Shown: positions 15,817 through 23,801 of the stretch, piece by piece
How the letters are laid out: every line of letters starts with the position of its first letter
How positions within the stretch are numbered: position 1 is the first letter of the stretch
NCBI GenBank assembly: GCA_937980205.1
Contig: CALJKW010000011.1
Span: 52,644 to 116,643, forward strand
Length of the DNA stretch: 64,000 nucleotides
Reading direction: 5' to 3'
DNA from: an uncultured Myxococcales bacterium
GTDB lineage: Bacteria; Myxococcota; Myxococcia; Myxococcales; Myxococcaceae
Translations under genes and position numbers: made by a program
The notes under the pieces: model-generated
What the model was told of the DNA's origin: nothing
The model's input: only the letters and a program-made list of their open reading frames with translations
Database searches by the model: none

Positions 15817-18120
15817 TCAGCGTTTCGACTTTCCGAGCAGCCGCAGCTCGCGCAGCGCCTCGGTGCAGTCGGGGTTGCATTGAATGGCCTTCTCGAACTG
15901 CTTCTCCGCCTTGTCGGGCCGGCCGCACGCTTTGTGGATGTAGCCCAGGAACAGGTACGCCTTGTCGAGCCGCGGGTTGAGCGAGATGGCCTTCTCGATG
16001 TTCTTCACCGACTCTTCGACGATGCCCTCGTCCTTGGGGTCCATCTGGAAGCGGGCCCAGCCGAGCCAGGCGTGGAACTCGCCCTCTTCGCCGTAGAGCG
16101 CGATGGCGTCGGCGAAGTGTCGCCACGCGGCGCCGTACTCGCGCTGGCGCATGAGCTCTTCGCCGCGCTGGAACTTGCCCTCGGCCGCGAGGATCTTGCC
16201 GACCTCGTCGCCGATCTCGCGCTTCACGCCCGAGGCGAGCTCCTTCACGTAGCGCTCGCGCTCGACGGGGTCGGCGAGGGTGTCGTGCGCGGTCGAGATC
16301 AGATCGTAGATCTGCTGCGCGAGCTGGCGGACCTCGGCAGACGACGAGCCGAAGTGCTTGTCCGGGTGGTACTCCTTCGCGAGCGCGAAGTACGAGCGCT
16401 TCACGTCCTCGCGGTTCGCCGTCGTCGGCAGCCCCAGAATCTCGAAGTAGTCGAGCTTGCGCATCGCCGCGACCTTGGCCGCGAGGCGCTCGCGCAGCAC
16501 GCTCTCTTCACCCGAGAGCCGCGACGCCGGCACCACCGCCGACAGCTCGGGCAACAGCGAGCCGCTCGGGCGCGCGATGACCGGGGCCTGCGGCCGCTCG
16601 GCCTCTCTCTTCTTCTTCGACGGCGGAGGAGGCGGGGGCGAGATGTCCGGAGGAGGAGGCGGCGGCTGCACCGCGCCCGGATCGAGGCTCGCCGACGGCT
16701 TCGCGTCGTCCCACGGCAGCGGCAGCGACGGCTTGTCGCTCGGCGGCGCCGGCACCGGCAGCTTCGGCGGCAGCGGCGGCGGAGACGTCGGCAGCGGCGG
16801 CGGCTTCGCGCCTTGAGCCTGCGCCATCGCCCGCGCGAGCTCGGCGATCGACGGCGCCTTGCCTTCGGCGGCCTTGTCCTTGAGCTCGATCATCTGCGCG
16901 CACTTCATCGCGAGCAGGAACCGGTCCGTGTCGAGCGGAGAAAGCACCGCCATCGCGCGCAGCGTCGCCACCGTCTTGTGGCCTTCGGCTGCCGCGAGCA
17001 GCTGCTGCTCTTCTTCGCCCAGGCCGGCGTCCTGCAGCGCGTAGAGCGGCTGGGAGGAGGGGTGCACGTATTTGCCGTCGACGTCGCCGAGCCACTTCTT
17101 CACGCGCGCGTCGTCGTAGTTGCGCTTGATGCCTTCGTGGATGACCTGGGCGCAGGTCATGCCGAGATCGACGGGCTCGGCGGGCAGCTGCGCCTTCGGG
17201 TTGAACTGGTAGTCGCCCTGGTCCCAGGTGAAGACGTCGAACAGCTTCGTCTGCAGCTGCAGCACCAGCGCGTGCTGCAGGTTGTGCGGGCTGATGCAGC
17301 CCATCTCGATGAGCGTGGTGCCCTGCTGGCGCTTGCTCGACTTCATGCGCTGCAGCGACTCTTCGCACTCGGCCTCGGAGATCATCTTCTGCGCGACCAT
17401 CACGCGCCCGAGGCACTCGGACAGCAGGTTCGACTTGATCGAGACCGGCGTGCCGTCGCGGAAGTAGACGATCTTCTTCACCTTCTCGCGGCGGAGCAGC
17501 AGCGCCCCCGAGCCGCGCCAGCGGTAGATCTCGGCGAGCACCTCGGCGAACGCCTTCTGCGCGAAGTCTCCGCGGATGACCTGGTAGTTGCCGGCCGAGG
17601 CCTCTTCCTTCTGCGCCTGCAGCTCGACCTCGGTGCGCTCTTCCCTGGCGCTCAAGTCGGCGAGGTGCTCTCCGGTCTTCTCGTCGTCCTCGACCGGCGG
17701 CGGCGGAGGCTCGGGCGCGCGCGGCTTCGGGTACTTGTCGCCGAGCGCCTGCCTGAGCGTGTCGTAGAGCGCCTGAAGGCGCATCGGCTTCTCGAGGAAG
17801 GCGTAGGCGCCGTGCTTCTGCACCGCTTCGCGTTGGTGCAGCGCGTTCTTGTACACGCCGCTGATCATGACGATCGGCGTGCGCTTGCCCTTCGGCAGGG
17901 CGCGCATCTGCCGCGCGACCTCGTAGCCGTTGAGCGCGGGCAAGAGCAGATCGAGCAGCACGGCGTCGAAGCTCTTCTTCTCGAAGGTCTTGATCGCCCA
18001 CTCGCCGTCGCGCTCGACGGTGACGGTGAAGCCCTGCTTGGTGAGCGCGTCGGCGAGCATGCGCTGGGTGGCGCGGTCGTCGTCGACGATGAGGACGTTG
18101 ATGGTCTTCGGCGGCGCCAT
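15817..18120 (-). CDS. Receiver-PATAN/DUF4388-DnaJ-TPR signalling protein
   Basis: The 767-residue protein is modular. Residues 1-125 are a complete receiver domain with acidic D-D-D at 13-15, phospho-acceptor Asp57 in L-L-D-L and the conserved Lys in L-E-K-P. About residues 190-410 resemble a PATAN/DUF4388 effector region (R-G-D-F-A-Q-K-A-F-A-E and Y-F-R-D-G-T-P). A Pro-rich linker spans about 440-540. A J domain near 550-620 has an intact H-P-D at about 585-587, so it could stimulate DnaK. TPR-like repeats fill the end. The likely role is phosphorylation-controlled recruitment of a chaperone or motility complex. No histidine kinase is adjacent. Confidence 0.85.
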   Translation of the reverse strand: MAPPKTINVLIVDDDRATQRMLADALTKQGFTVTVERDGEWAIKTFEKKSFDAVLLDLLLPALNGYEVARQMRALPKGKRTPIVMISGVYKNALHQREAVQKHGAYAFLEKPMRLQALYDTLRQALGDKYPKPRAPEPPPPPVEDDEKTGEHLADLSAREERTEVELQAQKEEASAGNYQVIRGDFAQKAFAEVLAEIYRWRGSGALLLRREKVKKIVYFRDGTPVSIKSNLLSECLGRVMVAQKMISEAECEESLQRMKSSKRQQGTTLIEMGCISPHNLQHALVLQLQTKLFDVFTWDQGDYQFNPKAQLPAEPVDLGMTCAQVIHEGIKRNYDDARVKKWLGDVDGKYVHPSSQPLYALQDAGLGEEEQQLLAAAEGHKTVATLRAMAVLSPLDTDRFLLAMKCAQMIELKDKAAEGKAPSIAELARAMAQAQGAKPPPLPTSPPPLPPKLPVPAPPSDKPSLPLPWDDAKPSASLDPGAVQPPPPPPDISPPPPPPSKKKREAERPQAPVIARPSGSLLPELSAVVPASRLSGEESVLRERLAAKVAAMRKLDYFEILGLPTTANREDVKRSYFALAKEYHPDKHFGSSSAEVRQLAQQIYDLISTAHDTLADPVERERYVKELASGVKREIGDEVGKILAAEGKFQRGEELMRQREYGAAWRHFADAIALYGEEGEFHAWLGWARFQMDPKDEGIVEESVKNIEKAISLNPRLDKAYLFLGYIHKACGRPDKAEKQFEKAIQCNPDCTEALRELRLLGKSKR

Positions 18121-18195
18121 CTCGATAGCTGCGCAGACGTATATCCCACCCTCGCGTCACGGTGCGGCCGCTTTTGCCTATAAGGACCTGACGAC

Positions 18196-18714
18196 GTGGA
18201 CTCGCTCGCCCGTGCGCAGCTGAACGTCTCGCTCGCCCGCCTCGCGGGAGGCGACCGGTCTGCCCAGCGCCCGGTGTTCGAGCTGGTGTGGCCGGTGCTG
18301 CGCGACTTCTCCAGGCGCGTGCTGGTCGAGCCGGCCGACGCGGAAGACGCCGCGCAGCGGGCGGTGATCCGCCTGTTCGAGCAGGCCTGCGCGTACGACG
18401 TCGATCGCGACGCGCTCACGTGGGCGCTGGAGATCGCGCTGTGGGAGTGCCGGACCACGCTCAAGAAGCGGTCGCGGTCGCAGGAGGCCGAGCTCTCCGT
18501 GTCGGCGCTGGCCGTCGCCGACGCCGCCCCCGGGCCCGAGGCGGCCGCGGCGCGCGCCGAGCTCGAGGCTGCGCTGGCGGGAACGCTCGCGGCGATGTCG
18601 CAGACCGATCGCGCCGCCCTGCTCGAGGGGCTGACCGGGGCCACCTGGCGCAAGCGCCGCGAGCGCGCGCTGGGGAGACTGAAAATGCTGTGGAGGACTC
18701 GCTATGGCGATTGA
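18196..18714 (+). CDS. ECF-like RNA polymerase sigma factor
   Basis: This is a 172-residue protein starting at GTG 18196. Residues 30-95 resemble sigma region 2 (V-E-P-A-D-A-E-D-A-A-Q-R-A-V-I-R-L-F-E-Q, then W-A-L-E-I-A-L-W-E-C). The C-terminus is a weak region 4, with M-S-Q-T-D-R-A-A-L-L-E-G and a basic helix W-R-K-R-R-E-R-A-L-G-R. Sequence match is moderate, so a sigma-related DNA-binding protein is an alternative. The next gene encodes a membrane protein, the usual position for an anti-sigma factor. Confidence 0.65.
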   Translation: MDSLARAQLNVSLARLAGGDRSAQRPVFELVWPVLRDFSRRVLVEPADAEDAAQRAVIRLFEQACAYDVDRDALTWALEIALWECRTTLKKRSRSQEAELSVSALAVADAAPGPEAAAARAELEAALAGTLAAMSQTDRAALLEGLTGATWRKRRERALGRLKMLWRTRYGD

Positions 18715-18745
18715 CGGAGCCCGGCTCGGAGGGTCGATCAGAACA

Positions 18746-18850
18746 CCGTTCACGCTGAGCGGAGCCGCCGCAGTCGAAGCGGGCCGGTGGACGGCTTCGG
18801 GCCCGTTTCGACTCCGGCCCGCTTCGCGTGCCTCCGCTCAACGTGAACGG
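18746..18850. repeat. REP-like palindromic element, copy 1
   Basis: The left arm begins CCGTTCACGCTGAGCGGAG and the right arm ends with its near-perfect complement, CTCCGCTCAACGTGAACGG. The inner part repeats CAGTCGAAGCGGG and its complement. The same arms occur at 60687-60796, so this is a dispersed repeat family. It separates the sigma-like gene from its membrane partner. Confidence 0.75.
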
Positions 18851-18868
18851 AGCTACATTCTGGCCGAC

Positions 18869-18893
18869 GGTCTCAGCGCGAACGGAGGAGACC
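18869..18893 (+). promoter_or_regulatory. Hairpin overlapping the ribosome binding site
   Basis: GGTCTC at 18869-18874 can pair with GAGACC at 18888-18893, which directly precedes the ATG at 18894. The ribosome binding site GGAGGAG lies in the loop and the 3' arm. If formed in mRNA, the stem would partly hide the ribosome site. Confidence 0.35.
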
Positions 18894-19412
18894 ATGGACG
18901 CTGAGCTCTTCTCCCGCGCCTCCTCGGCCTACGAGCGCGGCCGCGTCCGCTGGGCGGCGCTCTCGGCGCTCCCGCTGGCGATCGTCCCGATCGCTTCGTT
19001 CTTCGTCGGGCACCGCCTCGGCAGCTCGGTCGGGCTCGGCGTCGCGCTGCTCGTCGGAGCGACCGTCATGCTCTGGCGCGGGCAGTCGTACGCGCGCGGC
19101 CTCACGCTGGGCCTCAAGGCCGGCTTCATCCCGCTCGTGCTGTCCCACGGTGCGAACCTGTACGGCCACCTCTGCACCGCGAGCGGCTGTACGTCGCTGT
19201 GCGTGCCGGCGTGCATCGCGGGTGGCCTGGTGGCCGGGCTGTGGATCGCGCTCAGCGCCGCCCGGGCGCCGTGGCAGGTGCTCGCGTCCGCGGCCTCGGT
19301 CGCGCTGCTGGTGGGCTCTTTCGGCTGCGCCTGCATCGGCTTCGGAGGCCTCGCCGGCATGACCCTGGGCCTCGCCGCGTCGATGTCGGTGACGCGCGCG
19401 TTCGCGCGGTGA
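18894..19412 (+). CDS. Integral membrane protein paired with sigma-like factor
   Basis: The product is 172 residues with about five hydrophobic segments and a short cytoplasmic-looking N-terminus (M-D-A-E-L-F-S-R-A). A Cys cluster, C-T-A-S-G-C-T-S-L-C-V-P-A-C, sits between two membrane segments and a further C-A-C follows in the last part. Metal or redox sensing is possible. ATG 18894 was chosen over an upstream in-frame start because GGAGGAG lies just before it. Position after an ECF-like gene suggests an anti-sigma role, but no anti-sigma domain is recognisable. Confidence 0.6.
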   Translation: MDAELFSRASSAYERGRVRWAALSALPLAIVPIASFFVGHRLGSSVGLGVALLVGATVMLWRGQSYARGLTLGLKAGFIPLVLSHGANLYGHLCTASGCTSLCVPACIAGGLVAGLWIALSAARAPWQVLASAASVALLVGSFGCACIGFGGLAGMTLGLAASMSVTRAFAR

Positions 19413-19446
19413 ATCGCTGCACGGCGTTTTCGTTGTGGTAGGCACC

Positions 19447-19992
19447 ATGCCCATGCGAACCGTTCTCTTCTGTGCCGTGCTGTCTTCTTCGCTCGCGTTT
19501 GCTCAGGGCACCGAGGCTCCCGCCGAGGAGGAGACGCCCAAGGGCGCCGAGGCCACCGGCGCCGAGGCCGACGCCGCGAAGGAGCTCGTCAACAAGTACC
19601 TCACCGCGGTGAAGGCGAAGAAGTGGAAGGACGCGCAGAAGTTCCTCCACCCGCAGACCGTCACGGCCATCGCCGAGCGGAAGAAGCGCCTGGGGAAAGA
19701 GGATCACCCGATGGCCCCGCAGGCGTACGAGAAGACCGAGCACTGGCTCAAGGACTTCAAGCTGAAGGGCGTCACCAAGGGCCCCGTCGGCACGTTCATC
19801 GTCGAGACCGCCGAGGACAACTTCCAGGTGCAGGAGAAGGGCGTCGTCGAGGGCGAGATGGCCACCTACCTCGTCGGGAAGAAGGACGGGAAGTGGTACG
19901 TCGTCGACAAGAAGCGCGGCGAGAGCTTCACCAACGACTCGGTGAAGATTGGCTACAAGGGCTACTTCGACAAGCCCGCCGCCGCGCCCTGA
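19447..19992 (+). CDS. Exported protein of unknown function
   Basis: This is a 181-residue protein with a short signal peptide ending L-A-F-A-Q. It is followed by an acidic Glu/Ala-rich segment and a compact domain with N-K-Y-L-T-A-V-K-A-K-K-W-K-D-A-Q-K-F-L-H-P. This resembles the start of small NTF2-like/DUF4878-type periplasmic domains, with W-Y-V-V-D near the end. It is probably a soluble periplasmic protein. ATG 19447 follows an AGG; a second ATG at 19453 is nearly equivalent. It is not recognisably linked to its neighbours. Confidence 0.65.
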   Translation: MPMRTVLFCAVLSSSLAFAQGTEAPAEEETPKGAEATGAEADAAKELVNKYLTAVKAKKWKDAQKFLHPQTVTAIAERKKRLGKEDHPMAPQAYEKTEHWLKDFKLKGVTKGPVGTFIVETAEDNFQVQEKGVVEGEMATYLVGKKDGKWYVVDKKRGESFTNDSVKIGYKGYFDKPAAAP

Positions 19993-20122
19993 CAGGCCGC
20001 TGAAAAACGGCTGCACGGCCCGAGCTCTTCGTTGCCGGCTCCGGTCCATGGCTCACGTACCAGACGACGTACGCTCCGCGCGGTCCCCGCCGGCGCCTCG
20101 ACCTCGTGCCGTTCGCTCGTTC
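19993..20122. repeat. Possible decayed repeat element
   Basis: Between two convergent genes the sequence opens with CCGCTGAAAAACGGCTGC and ends with CGTTCGCTCGTTCTTA, which looks like a worn complement of the left end. A short internal palindrome, CAGACGACGTACGCTC, lies between. I read it as a truncated palindromic repeat; it holds no gene. Confidence 0.35.
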
Positions 20123-21052
20123 TTAACCGCCGACCAGCTGGGGCAGCTGCGCCTTCGCTTTTTCCACGTCGGTCTCGTGCTTGAGCACGAGGTTGAGCGT
20201 GCTCGCCACCAGCTCGGCTGACAGCGAGTCGGCGTTCAGCAGCACCAGCGCCTGCGCCCAATCGATCGTCTCGGCGATCGACGGAGACTTCTTCAGCTCC
20301 ATCTTCCGCAGCTTGTTCACCGCGTCGACCACCGCGCCGGCGAGCCGCTCGGTCACCTGCGGCAGCCGCGTACGGAGGATCTTCAGCTCGCGGTCGCGCG
20401 TCGGGTAGTCGATGTACAGGTGCAGGCAGCGGCGCTTGAGCGCGTCCGACAGCTCGCGGGCGTTGTTCGACGTCAGCACCACGCGCGGCACGTGCTTCGC
20501 CTTCAGCGTCCCCAGCTCGGGCACCGTCACCGCGTAGTCGGCCAGCACCTCGAGCAGGAACGCCTCGAACTCGGGGTCGGCCTTGTCGATCTCGTCGACG
20601 AGCAAGAGCGACGGCTTGTCGTTGAGCAGCGCCTTGAGCACCGGGCGCGGCAGCAGAAAGCGCTGCGAGAAGAAGACCGCGTCCGACGACGCGACCCGAT
20701 CGGCCGCCGCCTCGAGCGTCTGCGCGCCCACCAGCAGCTCGCCGATCTTGTCTTTGAGCAGCTGCGTGTAGAGCAGCTGCTTGGCGTACTCCCACTCGTA
20801 GAGCGCCTTGGTCTCGTCGAGGCCCTCGTAGCACTGCAGCCGCACCAGCTCGCGGCCGGTGGCGGCGGCGAGCGCGCGGGCGAGCTCCGTCTTGCCTACA
20901 CCGGCCGGCCCTTCGACCAGCACCGGCTTCTCGAGCCGATCGACGAGGAACGCGACGGTCGAGATCTGCTGCGACGGCAAATATCCGGTCTGCTCCAGCC
21001 GTCGAGCTGCGTCGTCGATGCTCGCAATCGCGTGCAGCATTCCGGCTTGCAC
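20123..21052 (-). CDS. MoxR family AAA+ ATPase
   Basis: This is a 309-residue MoxR-type AAA+ ATPase, a class that helps mature or insert cofactors into partner proteins. Walker A is G-P-A-G-V-G-K-T at 48-55, Walker B is L-L-L-V-D-E-I-D-K-A-D, and sensor 1 is V-L-T-S-N-N. The phrase L-D-E-T-K-A-L-Y-E-W-E-Y is typical of the CoxD-like branch. The usual VWA-domain partner gene is not adjacent. The start may be GTG 21052 or the ATG at 21040, four codons later. Confidence 0.87.
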   Translation of the reverse strand: MQAGMLHAIASIDDAARRLEQTGYLPSQQISTVAFLVDRLEKPVLVEGPAGVGKTELARALAAATGRELVRLQCYEGLDETKALYEWEYAKQLLYTQLLKDKIGELLVGAQTLEAAADRVASSDAVFFSQRFLLPRPVLKALLNDKPSLLLVDEIDKADPEFEAFLLEVLADYAVTVPELGTLKAKHVPRVVLTSNNARELSDALKRRCLHLYIDYPTRDRELKILRTRLPQVTERLAGAVVDAVNKLRKMELKKSPSIAETIDWAQALVLLNADSLSAELVASTLNLVLKHETDVEKAKAQLPQLVGG

Positions 21053-21078
21053 CTTAGTTGATGGGTCGGGGGTTTACC

Positions 21079-21438
21079 GTGGCGAAAATGACAGAGGGGG
21101 ATGAATTCCAGCCGCGTCAGCCGTGCTCCAACCCGTCTCAACCGACCGTTTCGACTGGTGGGCACACAGCGGTAGCACCGGGCACGCGCGCTGCACTGGC
21201 GCCCTGGGTCTTTTCGCTTGGGAGCATGACTTCGATGGCAGGCGTCGCAAAGGTGCTGGGTGTGCTCGTGATGGCGGTGGTGCCTGGCGGCCTCTTGTTC
21301 CTCGCGGCGTTCGTGCTCGCGCGCGCCGTCGCCGAAGCGGTTCGTCGCGAAGAGGGTCCCGCCGGCCGGCGCATCACGAGCGCGTTCGCACAGGTCCGCC
21401 TCCGCGATGTGTGGACATCGGCCAAGCAGACCCTGTAA
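21079..21438 (+). CDS. Small membrane protein, unknown
   Basis: This is a probable gene of about 119 residues with one or two hydrophobic helices (V-L-G-V-L-V-M-A-V-V-P-G-G-L-L-F-L-A) and a basic C-terminal tail. GTG 21079 is preceded by GGGGG at about 6 bases; ATG 21091 and ATG 21061 are alternatives. The first 45 codons use third positions less GC-biased than the neighbours, so the start could lie as late as 21226. It ends 10 bases before the next lipoprotein gene. Confidence 0.5.
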   Translation: MAKMTEGDEFQPRQPCSNPSQPTVSTGGHTAVAPGTRAALAPWVFSLGSMTSMAGVAKVLGVLVMAVVPGGLLFLAAFVLARAVAEAVRREEGPAGRRITSAFAQVRLRDVWTSAKQTL

Positions 21439-21448
21439 GCGCGGTTGA

Positions 21449-23695
21449 ATGACCGGTCGGATTGGCGGTTTCGCCCTCCTCGGGGCGCTCGCGGTGTCGT
21501 GCAGCGGCGGCTCGAACATCTGCTCCAACAACGTCGATCTCGCGACGAAGACCGGTGACTGCAGCGGCGTCGCCACCGGCTTCGTGCTCGGCTCGGCGAG
21601 CACCTGCTCCATGCGCGCGAACATGTGCAGCGCGTCCGAGCAGAAGACGGTCTCGTCCGCGCTCGACTGTCTCTCCAAGCTGCCGACGTGCGCCGCCGCG
21701 ACCCAGGCCGACTGGGTGACGCAGCAGCTGGCGTGCAACAGCGGCCTGCAGTCGCTCTCGCAGGGCTGCAAAGACGCGTTGTTCGGCGGCGTGCTGCCCG
21801 GCGAAGACGGCGGCATCGACGGAGGCCCCTACGTCGACGCCGGCCGCCAGCCCATCGAGGACGGCGGTCACGGCATCTCGCTCGTCGTGGTCGCCGACGA
21901 GAACAACGTCGCGTTCGCCTGGGTGCCCCTGCAGCGCGCGGGCATCGCCAACTGGGAGCTCAACGTCTTCAACGCCTCCGAGGCGGACGGCGGCGGCCCG
22001 CGCCTGCCCGAGGTCAACATCCCCGGCGGCACCACGAACACGTACCAGGAGCTGAACCTCGGCCCCGGCAAGCACCGCCGGTATTACATCGCCGGCCTCG
22101 ACTCGACCGGCAACGTGGCGGTCGGCTTCGTCGAGGACGCGGGCGGCCAGGTCACGATCCCCGACGGCGGCTGCTTGAACAACTACCAGTGCAGCACGAT
22201 GGACGTGTGCAACCTCGGCACCTGCGCGCCGCAGACGTGCACGATGAGCGCGACGTGCCCGCTCGACTACATCTGCAACGTCAACGTGATGCCGAACTCG
22301 TGCCTGCGCACCGGCAACACGGGCGCGCTCGACGCCGGCATGATGATGGCGACGCCGGTGGTTCAGCTGCCGATGATCTCGCCGTCGGTGCGCGTCTTCA
22401 CGCAGGCGCCGACCTTCGGCAACCAGACGTTCATCGGCGGCTTCACCGCGCGCCGGCCGGACATGGTGGCCATCGACTCCGCGCGGCAGTTCGTCGCGAT
22501 GGAGCAGGGCGGAGCCCCCGTCGGCCACTTCACCGTCGCCCGCGGCAAGGACTTCGTCATCGACAGCCAGACGGCGTCGGTCATCGACACCGTCGGCTCG
22601 GGCGTCCACGTCACGTACAACCCCGACAACCAGGTCATCTACGCCTGCTACAACGTCGGCCGCGGGGTTCGCGTGCGCCGCAGCCGCGACTTCGGCAAGA
22701 GCTGGGGAGACCCCTCGCAGGCGCTCACCGTGCAGCCCGAGGACGACGGCGGCACCGAGTCGACGATCAACGACTGCGACATCGCGCCGTGGAAGAACGG
22801 CACCGCGCTGATGGTCACCGTCGACGACGGCTACCTCGTCACGCGGCAGGTGACCGACGCGCTCGTGGTGAACGGTGCGGCAGACATCGCGTTCGTCCCG
22901 AGCCCGGCCGACGGCGGCGGCTTCAACGTCTTCAACGCGCGGCGCCCGTCGATCGCGACGCTGCCGAGCGCGGACATCGTGCACGTCGGCTTCACCGGCA
23001 GCCGCATCGTCGGCGCCATCACCGACCAGGACATCTTCGGCACGTACCGCGACACGACGACCGGGGGCGCCTTCTCGAACCCCATCTTCATCAACTCACC
23101 CGGCGGCATGAACGGCAGCGGTCCTCCGCAGGACTGGGTGTCGGTGACGATCGACCCCGTCACGCGGCGCGGCATCGCGACGTGGACGACGCTCGAGACC
23201 TCGGGCAGCGGCGTCTACTCGACCGTGTACCTCGCGTACTTCCCGCGCAACAACGGGATGAAGGCGTGGATCACCGGCTCCGACCTCTCGGTGTTCATGC
23301 AGTTCAGCGGCAACTACCCGCTGTACCCGATGCGCACGACGGGCCTGTGGGATGCGTTCTCTCCGCAGGTGACCGCGACGCGTGACGGGCGCATCTGGCT
23401 GATGTGGGTCGCCGGCGAGCGCCAGCTGGCGGGGCCGAACGACCTGCTCCCGTACGCGGTGGAGTTCGCGCTCGACGCGGGCTCGCCGGTCGGCGGGCAG
23501 GGCTGGTTCAAGCCGCCGGCGGTGAAGCTGTCGGACACGCGGCCGGTCGACCCGCGCTCGGGTGGCAACTCCGTGCCGCCGACGAACACGGCGTTCGCCG
23601 CCGACTCGCAGATCTCGCTCTACGGCGTGTTCATCGAGGGCGTCGGCAACCTCAGCCAGGAAGAGAACCGCGGCATCTTCGTGACCCGGCCCTGA
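21449..23695 (+). CDS. Lipoprotein with BNR/Asp-box propeller-like region
   Basis: The 748-residue protein has a lipoprotein signal ending L-A-V-S-C-S. A Cys-rich N-terminal third follows, with repeated D-G-G and D-A-G phrases. Residues 412-419 read S-R-D-F-G-K-S-W, a perfect Asp-box as in sialidase-type beta-propellers, and the surrounding 350-740 region has propeller-like strands ending in W-x-x-W-V-A-G-E. It may bind or cut surface glycans, but sialidase catalytic residues cannot be assigned. It is probably anchored at the cell surface. The upstream gene is 10 bases away. Confidence 0.75.
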   Translation: MTGRIGGFALLGALAVSCSGGSNICSNNVDLATKTGDCSGVATGFVLGSASTCSMRANMCSASEQKTVSSALDCLSKLPTCAAATQADWVTQQLACNSGLQSLSQGCKDALFGGVLPGEDGGIDGGPYVDAGRQPIEDGGHGISLVVVADENNVAFAWVPLQRAGIANWELNVFNASEADGGGPRLPEVNIPGGTTNTYQELNLGPGKHRRYYIAGLDSTGNVAVGFVEDAGGQVTIPDGGCLNNYQCSTMDVCNLGTCAPQTCTMSATCPLDYICNVNVMPNSCLRTGNTGALDAGMMMATPVVQLPMISPSVRVFTQAPTFGNQTFIGGFTARRPDMVAIDSARQFVAMEQGGAPVGHFTVARGKDFVIDSQTASVIDTVGSGVHVTYNPDNQVIYACYNVGRGVRVRRSRDFGKSWGDPSQALTVQPEDDGGTESTINDCDIAPWKNGTALMVTVDDGYLVTRQVTDALVVNGAADIAFVPSPADGGGFNVFNARRPSIATLPSADIVHVGFTGSRIVGAITDQDIFGTYRDTTTGGAFSNPIFINSPGGMNGSGPPQDWVSVTIDPVTRRGIATWTTLETSGSGVYSTVYLAYFPRNNGMKAWITGSDLSVFMQFSGNYPLYPMRTTGLWDAFSPQVTATRDGRIWLMWVAGERQLAGPNDLLPYAVEFALDAGSPVGGQGWFKPPAVKLSDTRPVDPRSGGNSVPPTNTAFAADSQISLYGVFIEGVGNLSQEENRGIFVTRP

Positions 23696-23706
23696 AGCGG
23701 GGCGGA

Positions 23707-23790
23707 AAATGGGCACAGGCTGCTTTTTCCGAGCGCCTCGACCGGCTGAGCGCACGCGGCCGTTTGCGGAGAAGCAGCCTGTCCCCATTT
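23707..23790. repeat. 84-bp palindromic MITE/REP-like element
   Basis: The ends AAATGGGCACAGGCTGCTT (23707-23725) and AAGCAGCCTGTCCCCATTT (23772-23790) are inverted repeats with 18 of 19 matches. The inside is GC-rich and non-coding. It lies between two converging genes. The sharp ends suggest a non-autonomous mobile repeat, possibly moved by a RAYT-type transposase encoded elsewhere. Confidence 0.7.
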
Positions 23791-23801
23791 CGCGGCGTTC
23801 G

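Noticed and set aside
18715..18893. A small gene in the gap after the sigma-like factor
   Set aside because: The stretch is almost entirely the palindromic REP-like element plus the leader of the membrane protein gene.
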